Counted from the first letter of the stretch, positions 1 through 6,569 are shown. The stretch is DNA of 6,569 nt from Rhodocyclaceae bacterium (GCA_016791085.1 JAEUNN010000412.1:1-6569); one strand, 5' to 3'. Numbers and translations: made by a program. Notes: generated from the letters alone by a model not told the origin.

Positions 1-423
1 GCCGCGGTAGGAATCGACCAGGAAAGCGATCTGGGTGAAGGTGAAAAACGATATGCCCAGCGGCAGCACCAATTGCAGCAGCGCGATCTGGCTGCCTGTG
101 AGCGCATTCACGCTGCCGATGAAAAAATCCGCGTACTTGTAATACGCCAGCAGCGCCAGGTCGAGCACGACCGCAAGCGTCAATAGACGCTTGCCCGAGG
201 GCTGCAAAGCCCTTTCGGCGATGGCGCGTCCGAACAGGTAATTTCCGAGGATGGACAGCATGAGCAGCGCGACATAGCGCGCATCCCACCAGCCGTAAAA
301 GACTATCGACGCAAACGCCAGCCAGCCGGCCCCCCAGGCCTTTCCCAGGCGGCCCAGCAGAAAGAAACCGATCAGGCAGATTGGCAGATACGCCAGCAGA
401 AACTCGTATGAATTGAATAACAT
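1..423 (-). CDS. MBOAT-family membrane O-acyltransferase, N-terminal part (3' end beyond window)
   Basis: The reverse strand reads open from an ATG at 423 to the window edge, giving 141 residues. The N-terminus MLFNSYEFLLAYLP, followed by a glycine/leucine-rich helix, FYGWWD (about residues 44-49) and YYKYADFF (about residues 95-102), is the classic opening of AlgI-type MBOAT proteins. These multi-spanning inner-membrane enzymes transfer acyl groups, often acetyl, to exported polysaccharides or other envelope substrates. At least four hydrophobic segments are visible. The catalytic histidine region lies in the missing C-terminal part, so activity cannot be judged, and the usual partner genes (AlgJ/AlgX-like) would be off the window to the left. 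The start is supported by the family N-terminus and by an extended -10 promoter about 70 bases upstream. The family call is firm; the substrate is unknown. Confidence 0.9.
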   Translation of the reverse strand, partial: MLFNSYEFLLAYLPICLIGFFLLGRLGKAWGAGWLAFASIVFYGWWDARYVALLMLSILGNYLFGRAIAERALQPSGKRLLTLAVVLDLALLAYYKYADFFIGSVNALTGSQIALLQLVLPLGISFFTFTQIAFLVDSYRG

Positions 424-491
424 GCGGAAGACGGGCGGTAGACGGCGCGCGCGCGGCCGGGCGGCTGGACGCGATCCTGTTTTGGGCGCGG

Positions 492-500
492 ATTATAACA
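492..500 (-). promoter_or_regulatory. Extended -10 promoter for the MBOAT gene
   Basis: Read on the minus strand, this site is TGTTATAAT, a perfect TGn extended -10 followed by a perfect TATAAT. No good -35 hexamer lies 16-18 bases upstream, which is common for extended -10 promoters. Transcription would start near 485, giving a leader of about 60 bases before the MBOAT start at 423. The consensus match stands out in very GC-rich surroundings. Confidence 0.6.
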
Positions 501-519
501 ACGCGTGCGCGCCGCCGCT

Positions 520-533
520 GTGGCAGGTGCCAC
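520..533. promoter_or_regulatory. Perfect palindrome upstream of the MBOAT promoter
   Basis: GTGGCA-GG-TGCCAC is a 6-base perfect inverted repeat with a 2-base spacer. Its centre (526.5) is about 41-42 bases upstream of the start site predicted from the extended -10, the spacing of class II activator sites. A promoter without a -35 would fit an activator binding here. The binding protein is unknown and chance occurrence in GC-rich DNA is possible. Confidence 0.35.
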
Positions 534-865
534 TGATGACATGCCGAAGGAGGAGCCCCGCATGCCCGGTGACAGCACACGGCTTAGAGGCGCCTTGCGC
601 GACGTGGCAGCGGAAGCGCCCTACAGGCGATGCGGCAATCCGGCACCGAACGCCTGTGCGGCAGCACCGCGCGCAGTGAACGGACATCCGGCCGGCCATA
701 CGCGCGGCACAAGCCGGCTGGCGTTGTCGCCGTCCATGCGCGCGCAGCAATCGCGCCGGGCCGCCTTGCGACGTGGCGGGCGCACACCAGGCCCGGTCTC
801 CAGGCCGGCGTGCCCGCCCTGCCCGGGACGCCGATTCGGGCGCCGCGCCGAAGTACGGGAACTTG

Positions 866-881
866 GGCGGCCGTGGCCGCC
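866..881 (-). terminator. Hairpin just after the cyclase-like gene
   Basis: GGCGGCC-GT-GGCCGCC is a perfect 7-base inverted repeat starting 4 bases past the stop codon of the minus-strand gene ending at 886. No run of T follows on the minus strand, so it is either a weak or factor-assisted terminator or an mRNA 3' stabiliser. Confidence 0.4.
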
Positions 882-885
882 ACCC

Positions 886-1704
886 TCATTCGCCCGCGTA
901 AAACGCCTGGTGTTCGTTGTAGTCGGACAATATGCGGGCGATCTGGCCGTTGCGCGGATGTGCCATGACCGCAAGCACCGGCTCGAAGGTGCAGCCCTCC
1001 GCGCCGAGGTTGACTTGTTCGCCATGGTTCACGAGCAAAGCGCCGGGCAGGCTGGGCATGCTGCCGGCAATGCGGACATTCAGAAAACTGGCCACTTCCA
1101 TGGACAGCGGGCTTACGCTGTCGGAGGTTTCGAAGCGCAATTTATCGGCCAGCGGCAGGCCGGCCGGATTCATGGTCGATCCGGTGCGCCGCACCGTGAC
1201 CCGGGGTAACTGATCTTCCAATTTACCCGCGGCCGGGAGGATGGCGTACAGATCGTAATCGCCATGCACGTAACGCGGCACCAGCAGGCCGCATTCCACC
1301 CACGCCACGCAGCCGTAATGGCGGTGATTGCGATCGGTCTGCAGGATGTAGGGCGAATTGCAGGGAAATTGCCGGTCATCGGGAAATCCGGCCGGCGGAA
1401 GCGTAATGAGGTGCTCGCTTTTCGCCCAGTAGCTGCGCGCATCGCCCAGCCGGTCGGCCGGAAAGGCAAGCGGCTGCAACAAGGGCGAACAAACCAGTCC
1501 GGCCAGACGATAGCGGCCAAGGTCCAGTTTGGCCGTTTTGGCTTTCATGTCGGCGCGCTTGCCGGAATAGCCGTCCCGGCCCATCCAGCCGATTGAAGCG
1601 CTGCCCGTCCTGCGCACCAGTATGTGGCAATCGTAGGTGCGCGCAGCCTCGACGAATATGGGGAAGTGGCGCGGATGCACGTACTCGGCAAATGCTGGGT
1701 TCAA
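886..1704 (-). CDS. Edema factor/CyaA/ExoY-like nucleotidyl cyclase domain protein
   Basis: This 272-residue protein carries, in order, the landmarks of class II toxin adenylyl cyclases. GKRADMKAKT has K49 and K56, seven apart like CyaA K58/K65, followed by RLAGLV in the place of CyaA LQAGYI. GDYDLYAI has D149 and D151, like CyaA ADIDMFAI with D188/D190. VNHGEQVN has H227, E229 and N232, like edema factor VNHGTEQDN with one residue fewer. Known family members convert ATP (ExoY also other NTPs) to cyclic nucleotides, using the Asp pair for metal and Lys/His for phosphate and catalysis. The segments between motifs are shorter than in CyaA, and there is no signal peptide, RTX region or extra C-terminal helical domain. 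The start is TTG at 1704, with AGGGG seven bases upstream; a longer frame reaches an ATG at 1839 but that extension is low complexity and lacks a binding site. The homology was aligned by eye from remembered sequences. Activity, activator and delivery route are unknown. Confidence 0.75.
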   Translation of the reverse strand: MNPAFAEYVHPRHFPIFVEAARTYDCHILVRRTGSASIGWMGRDGYSGKRADMKAKTAKLDLGRYRLAGLVCSPLLQPLAFPADRLGDARSYWAKSEHLITLPPAGFPDDRQFPCNSPYILQTDRNHRHYGCVAWVECGLLVPRYVHGDYDLYAILPAAGKLEDQLPRVTVRRTGSTMNPAGLPLADKLRFETSDSVSPLSMEVASFLNVRIAGSMPSLPGALLVNHGEQVNLGAEGCTFEPVLAVMAHPRNGQIARILSDYNEHQAFYAGE

Positions 1705-1710
1705 TTTTGT

Positions 1711-1715
1711 TCCCC
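1711..1715 (-). promoter_or_regulatory. Ribosome binding site deciding a TTG start
   Basis: On the minus strand the sequence is CAGGGGAACAAAATTG, with a purine-rich AGGGG core about 6-7 bases before TTG. This is the best initiation signal near the 5' end of the cyclase-like gene, and it places the start just before the conserved part of the protein. Confidence 0.6.
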
Positions 1716-1960
1716 TGGTCTGAGTGCCTTGCGGAGCGGCAGGCCGGCCGCATCGGCATGGCGGAATTGCGGCCCGCGGCCGCGATGCGCGTCCATCGAC
1801 ATTGTGTGGGTCGACAGTAGCCGCCGCAATATCGAGCATTTCGTGCAGCGGCAGAAATCCTCAGGCGCACGCGCGGCACTGTTTTGGCGATCGTGGCGCG
1901 GCCGGCGGTTTGAGGACGCCAGCGCGGAATTTGTGGCGCAGGCGCGAATCGGAGTTCATG

Positions 1961-1987
1961 ATGGAAATTTTGGCAAGCCCGGAGTAG
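1961..1987 (+). CDS. Possible 8-residue leader peptide before the DUF4864 gene
   Basis: ATG at 1961 is preceded by GGAG (1951-1954) at a 6-base spacing and encodes MEILASPE followed by TAG. The stop region (GGAGTAG, 1981-1987) contains the ribosome binding site of the next gene, whose ATG is at 1992. Ribosomes ending on this frame could therefore reload or expose the downstream start. It is too short to judge by sequence alone and may be chance. Confidence 0.25.
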   Translation: MEILASPE

Positions 1988-1991
1988 GCCC

Positions 1992-2429
1992 ATGCCCGTT
2001 TTCGCCGCGCCCAGGTTATTGCTGCTCGCCGCGCTGCTGCTGTGCGGAGCCGGCGCAAGCGCCGGCAACGCGCTCGGCGGCGGCGAAGAACGCGACATAC
2101 GCGCCGTCGTGGAAGCGCAGCTCGCAGCATTCGCCGCCGATGACGGCGCGCGCGCCTTCAGCTTTGCGAGCCCGTCGCTACAGGCCCGCTTCCGCACGCC
2201 CGAGCGTTTCCTGGACATGGTGCGCAGCGCCTACAAGGTCGTGTACCGTCCGGCATCGACCATTTTTTTGCCTGTGATCGTCGAGGGCGAAGTGGTGCTG
2301 CAGCGCGTGCTCATGACCGATAGCGCGGGCGACCCCTGGCTCGCCCTCTACGAAATGGAGCGCCAGACCGACGGCAGTTGGCGCATCGCCGCATGCACGA
2401 TAGGGCGGCGCGCGGTGCGCTCGGTGTGA
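1992..2429 (+). CDS. Secreted DUF4864 domain protein
   Basis: The protein has 145 residues. Residues 1-25 form a clear Sec signal peptide: a short N-region with Arg8, a run of leucines (LLLLAALLL), and an AxA-type cleavage zone around ASA-GN. The mature part begins with an acidic stretch (EERDIRAVVEAQLAAFAADDG), then AFSFASPSLQARFRTPERFLDMVRSAY and later WLALYEMERQTDGSWRIAACTI. This is the pattern of DUF4864, a small alpha/beta fold with no established function. It probably acts in the periplasm. The start is supported by GGAG at 1981-1984 with 7-base spacing. The plus-strand diguanylate cyclase follows after about 150 bases, so cotranscription is possible but not shown. Confidence 0.85.
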   Translation: MPVFAAPRLLLLAALLLCGAGASAGNALGGGEERDIRAVVEAQLAAFAADDGARAFSFASPSLQARFRTPERFLDMVRSAYKVVYRPASTIFLPVIVEGEVVLQRVLMTDSAGDPWLALYEMERQTDGSWRIAACTIGRRAVRSV

Positions 2430-2463
2430 GGCGGGCAGCCAGGCACGCCGCCGCCGCCAAACC

Positions 2464-2481
2464 GGCGCCCACGCGGGCGCC
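2464..2481 (+). terminator. GC hairpin between the DUF4864 and GGDEF genes
   Basis: GGCGCCC-ACGC-GGGCGCC is a perfect 7-base stem with a 4-base loop, 34 bases after the DUF4864 stop codon. There is no following T run, so it may only attenuate transcription or protect the mRNA end. The rest of this gap (2430-2573) is GC-rich with no clear promoter. Confidence 0.35.
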
Positions 2482-2579
2482 GCGCCCGCAGGCGCGCGTG
2501 GCCGGTTGCGCGGCGCGATGCGCCCGGCTGCACTGTCGCGCAGGCTAGCGCCGCCGCGCCGACACACCGGAGGATGCCC

Positions 2580-3443
2580 GTGACAGCGCGCTTCGAAGCC
2601 GCCGACCGCTTTTTCAGCCGTCATACCAAGGCTCAGGTCCTGGCTGCGTCGGCGTGTGCGGTATTCCTGGTCGGCAGCATCGACGCCCTCACCGGCTACG
2701 AGTTGTCGTTTTCATTTTTCTACCTGGGACCGGTTGCCGTGGCGGCCTGGTACGCCGGTCGGCGTGCGGCCGTGTTCGTATCCATCCTCTCCTGCGCCAT
2801 GTGGTATTTCGCAGACCTGTATGCCGAGCATCCGTATTCGCATCCGGCCATTCCGATCTGGAACGCCCAGATTCGCCTGGGGTTTTTCCTGTGCACCGGC
2901 TTGCTGCTGGCGGCATTGCGGGACAGCTATCTGATCCAGCGCTCGCTCGCGCAAACCGATGCACTGACGGGGCTATTCACGCGGCGGGTGTTCGAGGACC
3001 GGCTGGCGCACGACATCGCCCTCGCCAAGCGCCGCAAAACCGCGCTTACGCTGGCCTATGTGGACGTGGATAACTTCAAGCAGGTGAACGACAGCTACGG
3101 CCATGCCGAAGGCGATCGCGTGCTGAGCATGATAGCCCGCACCTTGAGCGCATCGCTGCGCGACGCGGATACCGCGGCCCGCCTGGGTGGCGATGAATTC
3201 GCGCTGCTGCTGCCGGATACCGACGCTGCCGGCGCAGAAATGGTGCTCGAGCGTATGCGCGAGGAATTGCAGAAGAAATTCGGACAGATCGGCCACGCGG
3301 TAAGCTGCAGCATAGGCGCCGTGACCATAATCGACGCGACGGCGCTGGACGGCGCGAGCGCCGCGGTACAGGCCGCCGACGCGCTCATGTACGAAGTCAA
3401 GCGCCAAGGCAAGGCAGCCGTCGCCTACCGCGTTCTGTCCTGA
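2580..3443 (+). CDS. Membrane-anchored GGDEF diguanylate cyclase
   Basis: This enzyme joins two GTP into the second messenger c-di-GMP. Residue numbers here count from an in-frame ATG at 2574. Residues about 21-115 form four hydrophobic segments, an inner-membrane sensor region with no recognised named domain. The catalytic domain starts at DALTGLFTRR (129-138) and includes YVDVDNFKQVNDSYGH (162-177), the metal- and GTP-binding part. The signature GGDEF at 205-209 is intact. RDAD at 196-199, five residues before GGDEF, is a product-inhibition (I-) site. All signatures of an active enzyme are present and no EIL-type phosphodiesterase domain follows. The GTG at 2580 is preferred because GGAGG (2569-2573) sits 6 bases before it, whereas it touches the ATG at 2574; the two choices differ by two residues. 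The signal sensed is unknown. Confidence 0.93.
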   Translation: MTARFEAADRFFSRHTKAQVLAASACAVFLVGSIDALTGYELSFSFFYLGPVAVAAWYAGRRAAVFVSILSCAMWYFADLYAEHPYSHPAIPIWNAQIRLGFFLCTGLLLAALRDSYLIQRSLAQTDALTGLFTRRVFEDRLAHDIALAKRRKTALTLAYVDVDNFKQVNDSYGHAEGDRVLSMIARTLSASLRDADTAARLGGDEFALLLPDTDAAGAEMVLERMREELQKKFGQIGHAVSCSIGAVTIIDATALDGASAAVQAADALMYEVKRQGKAAVAYRVLS

Positions 3444-3458
3444 CCCGCGAAGTGTGGC

Positions 3459-3483
3459 GGGCGGGCGCTGCGGCAGCCCGCCC
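3459..3483. terminator. Strong GC hairpin between convergent genes
   Basis: GGGCGGGC (3459-3466) pairs with GCCCGCCC (3476-3483) around a 9-base loop. It lies 15 bases after the GGDEF stop and downstream of ettA on the other strand, so it could serve both. There is no T tract on either side. Confidence 0.45.
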
Positions 3484-3490
3484 TGCCGCC

Positions 3491-3514
3491 CGGCGCGGCG
3501 CAGATCGCGCGCCG
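3491..3514 (-). terminator. Second hairpin abutting the ettA stop codon
   Basis: CGGCGCG (3491-3497) pairs with CGCGCCG (3508-3514) with a 10-base loop. It begins 2 bases after the ettA stop codon on the minus strand. With the neighbouring hairpin at 3459-3483 it forms a double stem-loop in the 73-base convergent gap. It lacks a U tract, so intrinsic termination is uncertain. Confidence 0.35.
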
Positions 3515-3516
3515 TG

Positions 3517-5181
<1,665 letters not shown>

Positions 5182-5200
5182 CTGGGTTCCGGTGTGGGGG

Positions 5201-5217
5201 CGGCGCGGCGCGCGCCG
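5201..5217 (-). repeat. Inverted repeat in the presumed ettA leader
   Basis: CGGCGCG-GCG-CGCGCCG has perfect 7-base arms with a 3-base loop. It lies 20-36 bases upstream of the ettA start codon, just before its ribosome binding site. It could fold in the leader mRNA or be a protein site; neither is shown by sequence. Confidence 0.35.
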
Positions 5218-5355
5218 GAGGATATTCGGAGAGGTTTGCGAGGGCGGATTTTAACCTAGCTCAAGTCGCTCGATGCGCCGAGGGGGCTGATCGCAGCAGG
5301 CCGGAGATGCGCGTACTGTCTGGGCGCAATATTCGCGCTTGCGCCTGCGTCGTGA

Positions 5356-5387
5356 CATCTTCGCACCATGATGCGAAGATGCATCAT
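5356..5387. promoter_or_regulatory. Overlapping inverted repeats, likely VapB(C) operator
   Basis: CATCTTCGCA (5356-5365) and TGCGAAGATG (5372-5381) are perfect 10-base arms around a 6-base spacer. A second repeat overlaps it: ATGATGC (5368-5374) and GCATCAT (5381-5387), also with a 6-base spacer. The pair covers the ribosome binding site and start of the antitoxin gene. Ribbon-helix-helix antitoxins typically bind such repeats as dimer pairs and repress their own operon, with the toxin as co-repressor. The repeats are seen directly; the binding role is inferred. Confidence 0.65.
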
Positions 5388-5631
5388 GCGTACAACCATA
5401 GACCTGCCTGCCGATCTGCACCGCGCCGTAACATCCATCGCCGCGCACACGGGGCGCAGCATGGACCAGACCGTGGCCGAGCTGATACGACGCGGACTGT
5501 CGCCGTCCGCGGACATGGACTCAACGACCTTGGCCCATCCGCTGCGCAGGGACGCAACGACCGGCTTGCCCCTGATCCGGTCGCCACGGCCCGTGACGTC
5601 CGAGGACGTGCGCGCTCTCAACGACGAGTAA
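5386..5631 (+). CDS. vapB: Ribbon-helix-helix antitoxin, VapB-type
   Basis: The 81-residue protein begins MRTTIDLPADLHRAV, a beta strand followed by a helix, typical of ribbon-helix-helix antitoxins. The second helix is around SMDQTVAELIRRGL. The C-terminus (RPVTSEDVRALNDE) is the acidic tail that usually wraps the toxin. VapB proteins neutralise the partner PIN RNase and repress the operon through operator DNA. An upstream in-frame ATG at 5368 would add MMRRCI, but the ATG at 5386 fits the family N-terminus and has GAAG (5375-5378) at 7-base spacing. The stop codon shares one base with the toxin start (TAATG), indicating coupled translation. Confidence 0.87.
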   Translation: MRTTIDLPADLHRAVTSIAAHTGRSMDQTVAELIRRGLSPSADMDSTTLAHPLRRDATTGLPLIRSPRPVTSEDVRALNDE

Positions 5632-6065
5632 TGACCACCATTTCGTTCTGGCCAGATCCGGTTGTGCACCTTCTGGACGGAAATGTGTTGTACGCGCTGA
5701 TAGACCAGGCACATGTACATCACGCGGCGGCCCAACAATGGTTCGCGGATCAAGCCCGTGCATTTGCAACTTGTCCGATTACCCAGGGTAGTTTGCTGCG
5801 GCTGGCAATGCGTTCGGGCGGTTGCCGTATTGGACAGGCGCTCGCCGTGCTCGAAGCAGTCACTGCGCATCCGAAACATTGCTTCTGGCCGGATGAATTG
5901 CCCTACCAGGCCGTTCGCTGGCAGGGAGTGACGGTCCACCGCCAGCTGACCGGTGCCTACCTGGCGGCACTGGCGCCGCACCACAACGGCAAATTGGCCA
6001 GTTTCGACGCCGGCCTGGCCGCCTTGCACCCGGATGTGGGCGTGGCCTTGTCCGCTCGCGCCTGA
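5631..6065 (+). CDS. vapC: PIN-domain toxin, VapC-type, with altered active site
   Basis: The 144-residue PIN-domain protein follows the antitoxin with a one-base overlap (TAATG). VapC toxins are magnesium-dependent RNases that cleave tRNA or rRNA. Visible motifs are VVHLLDGNVLYALI with Asp16 and Asn18, ATCPITQGSLLRL with Gln52 at the usual second acidic position, HRQLTGAYLAALA with Gly108 where relatives normally have Asp (TDAYL), and LASFDAGLAAL with Asp126. Only two of the four expected acidic metal ligands are clear. Gln at the second position occurs in some relatives, so the missing Asp at 108 is the more notable change. The toxin may have reduced activity or be inactive. The frame is complete, with no frameshift. 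Family assignment is firm; activity is uncertain. Confidence 0.87.
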   Translation: MTTISFWPDPVVHLLDGNVLYALIDQAHVHHAAAQQWFADQARAFATCPITQGSLLRLAMRSGGCRIGQALAVLEAVTAHPKHCFWPDELPYQAVRWQGVTVHRQLTGAYLAALAPHHNGKLASFDAGLAALHPDVGVALSARA

Positions 6066-6117
6066 CTTAGGCCGGAATCAGCCATCCACACGACTGCCGC
6101 CGCCAAGTCCAATACCT

Positions 6118-6135
6118 GTCGCGATCCTTCGCGAC
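6118..6135. terminator. Hairpin in the vapC/exbD convergent gap
   Basis: GTCGCGA-TCCT-TCGCGAC is a perfect 7-base stem with a 4-base loop. It lies 3 bases past the exbD stop codon on the minus strand and 52 bases after the vapC stop. Only a few T residues follow on the plus strand (GGGTTT), so it is a plausible shared terminator but not a textbook one. The rest of the 72-base gap holds nothing recognisable. Confidence 0.45.
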
Positions 6136-6137
6136 CA

Positions 6138-6557
6138 TCAGGGTTTGCCCGGCCGCACCGTTTCGAAGCCCATATGCGCCACGCCCGCGCCGCGCGCGGC
6201 GGACAGGATGTCCGCGATGCGCTGATAGCGCGTGTCACGGTCGGCCGCCAGCCGCAGTTCCGGCTGCGGCTTGGCCGCGGCGATGGCGGATAGCCGCGCC
6301 GGCAATTCGTCGTCGGCCATGGGCGCGTCGTTCCAGTACAGTTTGCCGTCATGGTCCAGCGCCAGGCGCACCGCGTCCGGCTTGGGTTCCAGCGCCGCGG
6401 CGCGGGCCTGCGGCACATCCACGCGCAGCGCCTGCGCCATGAGCGGGGCGGTCACGATGAATATCACGACCAGCACGAGCATCACGTCGACGAGCGGCGT
6501 CATGTTGATTTCCGCCATGGGCCGGCGGCCCGGCGCTTCCAGTCCGCCCATGCTCAT
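6138..6557 (-). CDS. exbD: ExbD/TolR-family biopolymer transport protein
   Basis: The 139-residue protein has the ExbD/TolR layout: a short cytoplasmic N-terminus (MSMGGLEAPGRRP), the conserved AEINMTPLVDVMLVLVVIFIV with membrane Asp24, and a periplasmic domain ending in ELRLAADRDTRYQRIADILSAARGAGVAHMGF. The family works with ExbB (or TolQ), using the proton gradient to energise TonB-dependent uptake (or TolA). Asp24 is the essential proton-path residue. GGGAG lies about 6 bases before the ATG. No TolA- or TolB-like gene follows on this strand; the gene ends against a convergent toxin-antitoxin operon, which favours ExbD over TolR. Confidence 0.9.
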   Translation of the reverse strand: MSMGGLEAPGRRPMAEINMTPLVDVMLVLVVIFIVTAPLMAQALRVDVPQARAAALEPKPDAVRLALDHDGKLYWNDAPMADDELPARLSAIAAAKPQPELRLAADRDTRYQRIADILSAARGAGVAHMGFETVRPGKP

Positions 6558-6569
6558 GCCGCGCTCCCG
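6554..6569 (-). CDS. Last codons of an upstream gene, probably exbB
   Basis: On the minus strand the exbD start reads GCATGAGC. A TGA overlapping this ATG by four bases (ATGA) would close a frame ending Gly-Ser-Ala-Ala. ExbB commonly precedes ExbD with such an overlap. Only five codons are in the window, so this is inference from context. Confidence 0.3.

Larger units (their letters stand above)
424..885. other. 462-base gene-poor gap
   Basis: The left 110 bases hold the leader, promoter and palindrome of the MBOAT gene. From about 540 to 865 nothing convincing is seen. The open frames present are rich in Arg, Ala, Pro and Cys without any recognisable domain, as expected of GC-rich non-coding DNA. 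One plus-strand ATG at 561 has a fair ribosome binding site (AAGGAGGAG at 546-554), but its frame gives low-complexity protein and runs antisense through the cyclase-like gene. Confidence 0.6.
1705..1991. other. Divergent gap between the cyclase-like gene and the DUF4864 gene
   Basis: This 287-base stretch must hold the 5' control regions of both flanking genes. No sigma70 promoter with both hexamers could be recognised on either strand. A GC palindrome, GCGGCC-CGC-GGCCGC, lies near 1768-1782. Open frames that cross it look like compositional artefacts. A possible short leader frame lies at 1961-1987 and is listed separately. Confidence 0.5.

Noticed and set aside
505..1209. A 234-codon plus-strand frame, with an ATG at 561 behind a fair ribosome binding site
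   Set aside because: The protein is low complexity and its second half is antisense to the cyclase-like gene, which has clear conserved motifs.
1705..1839. N-terminal extension of the cyclase-like protein to an ATG at 1839
   Set aside because: There is no ribosome binding site, the composition is low complexity (Arg, Pro, Ala, Cys), and a good TTG start with AGGGG lies at the beginning of the conserved region.
1376..2218. A 280-codon minus-strand frame spanning the divergent gap
   Set aside because: It overlaps two supported genes in other frames, and its product is Ser/Ala/Arg-rich with no domain.
2178..2624. A 148-codon minus-strand frame across the DUF4864 3' end and the following gap
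   Set aside because: It is antisense to a supported gene and has low-complexity Arg/Ala composition with no motif.
5248..5264. TAAAAT and TTGAGC as an ettA promoter
   Set aside because: The two hexamers are only 5 bases apart on the minus strand, so they cannot form one sigma70 promoter. TAAAAT alone is weak evidence.
5307..5630. N-terminal extension of the VapC frame upstream of 5631
   Set aside because: This part overlaps the antitoxin gene in another frame. The PIN domain starts after the ATG at 5631, which is coupled to the antitoxin stop.

Overview
The window looks like chromosomal DNA from a high-GC betaproteobacterium, most likely in or near the Bordetella/Achromobacter (Alcaligenaceae) group. 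The base composition, codon use, and the ettA, exbD and DUF4864 genes fit this. The assignment is inferred from sequence style and not from a database match.

Layout from left to right. Positions 1-423 (minus) hold the N-terminal 141 residues of an MBOAT-family membrane O-acyltransferase, cut by the window edge. An extended -10 promoter and an upstream palindrome lie in a 462-base gene-poor gap (424-885). Positions 886-1704 (minus) hold a 272-residue protein that I read as a compact relative of the CyaA/edema factor/ExoY class of toxin nucleotidyl cyclases. It opens with a TTG codon behind a strong ribosome binding site, and all six catalytic landmarks can be located. A divergent gap (1705-1991) follows, then a secreted DUF4864 protein (1992-2429, plus) and a membrane-anchored GGDEF diguanylate cyclase (about 2580-3443, plus). 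GC-rich hairpins separate the latter from the convergent ettA gene (3517-5181, minus), a ribosome-associated ABC-F ATPase.

To the right of ettA is a VapBC-type toxin-antitoxin operon (5386-6065, plus). It has a ribbon-helix-helix antitoxin, overlapping inverted repeats over the antitoxin start region, and a PIN toxin lacking one or two of the usual active-site acids. The window ends with an ExbD/TolR-family proton-channel subunit (6138-6557, minus), whose start codon overlaps the last codons of an upstream gene, probably exbB.

Most genes are independent units and not one pathway. The main point of interest is the stand-alone edema-factor-like cyclase. It has no visible secretion signal, no toxin translocation domains and shortened inter-motif segments, and it is encoded about 0.9 kb from a c-di-GMP synthase. 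No RNA genes, insertion sequences or CRISPR arrays were seen.
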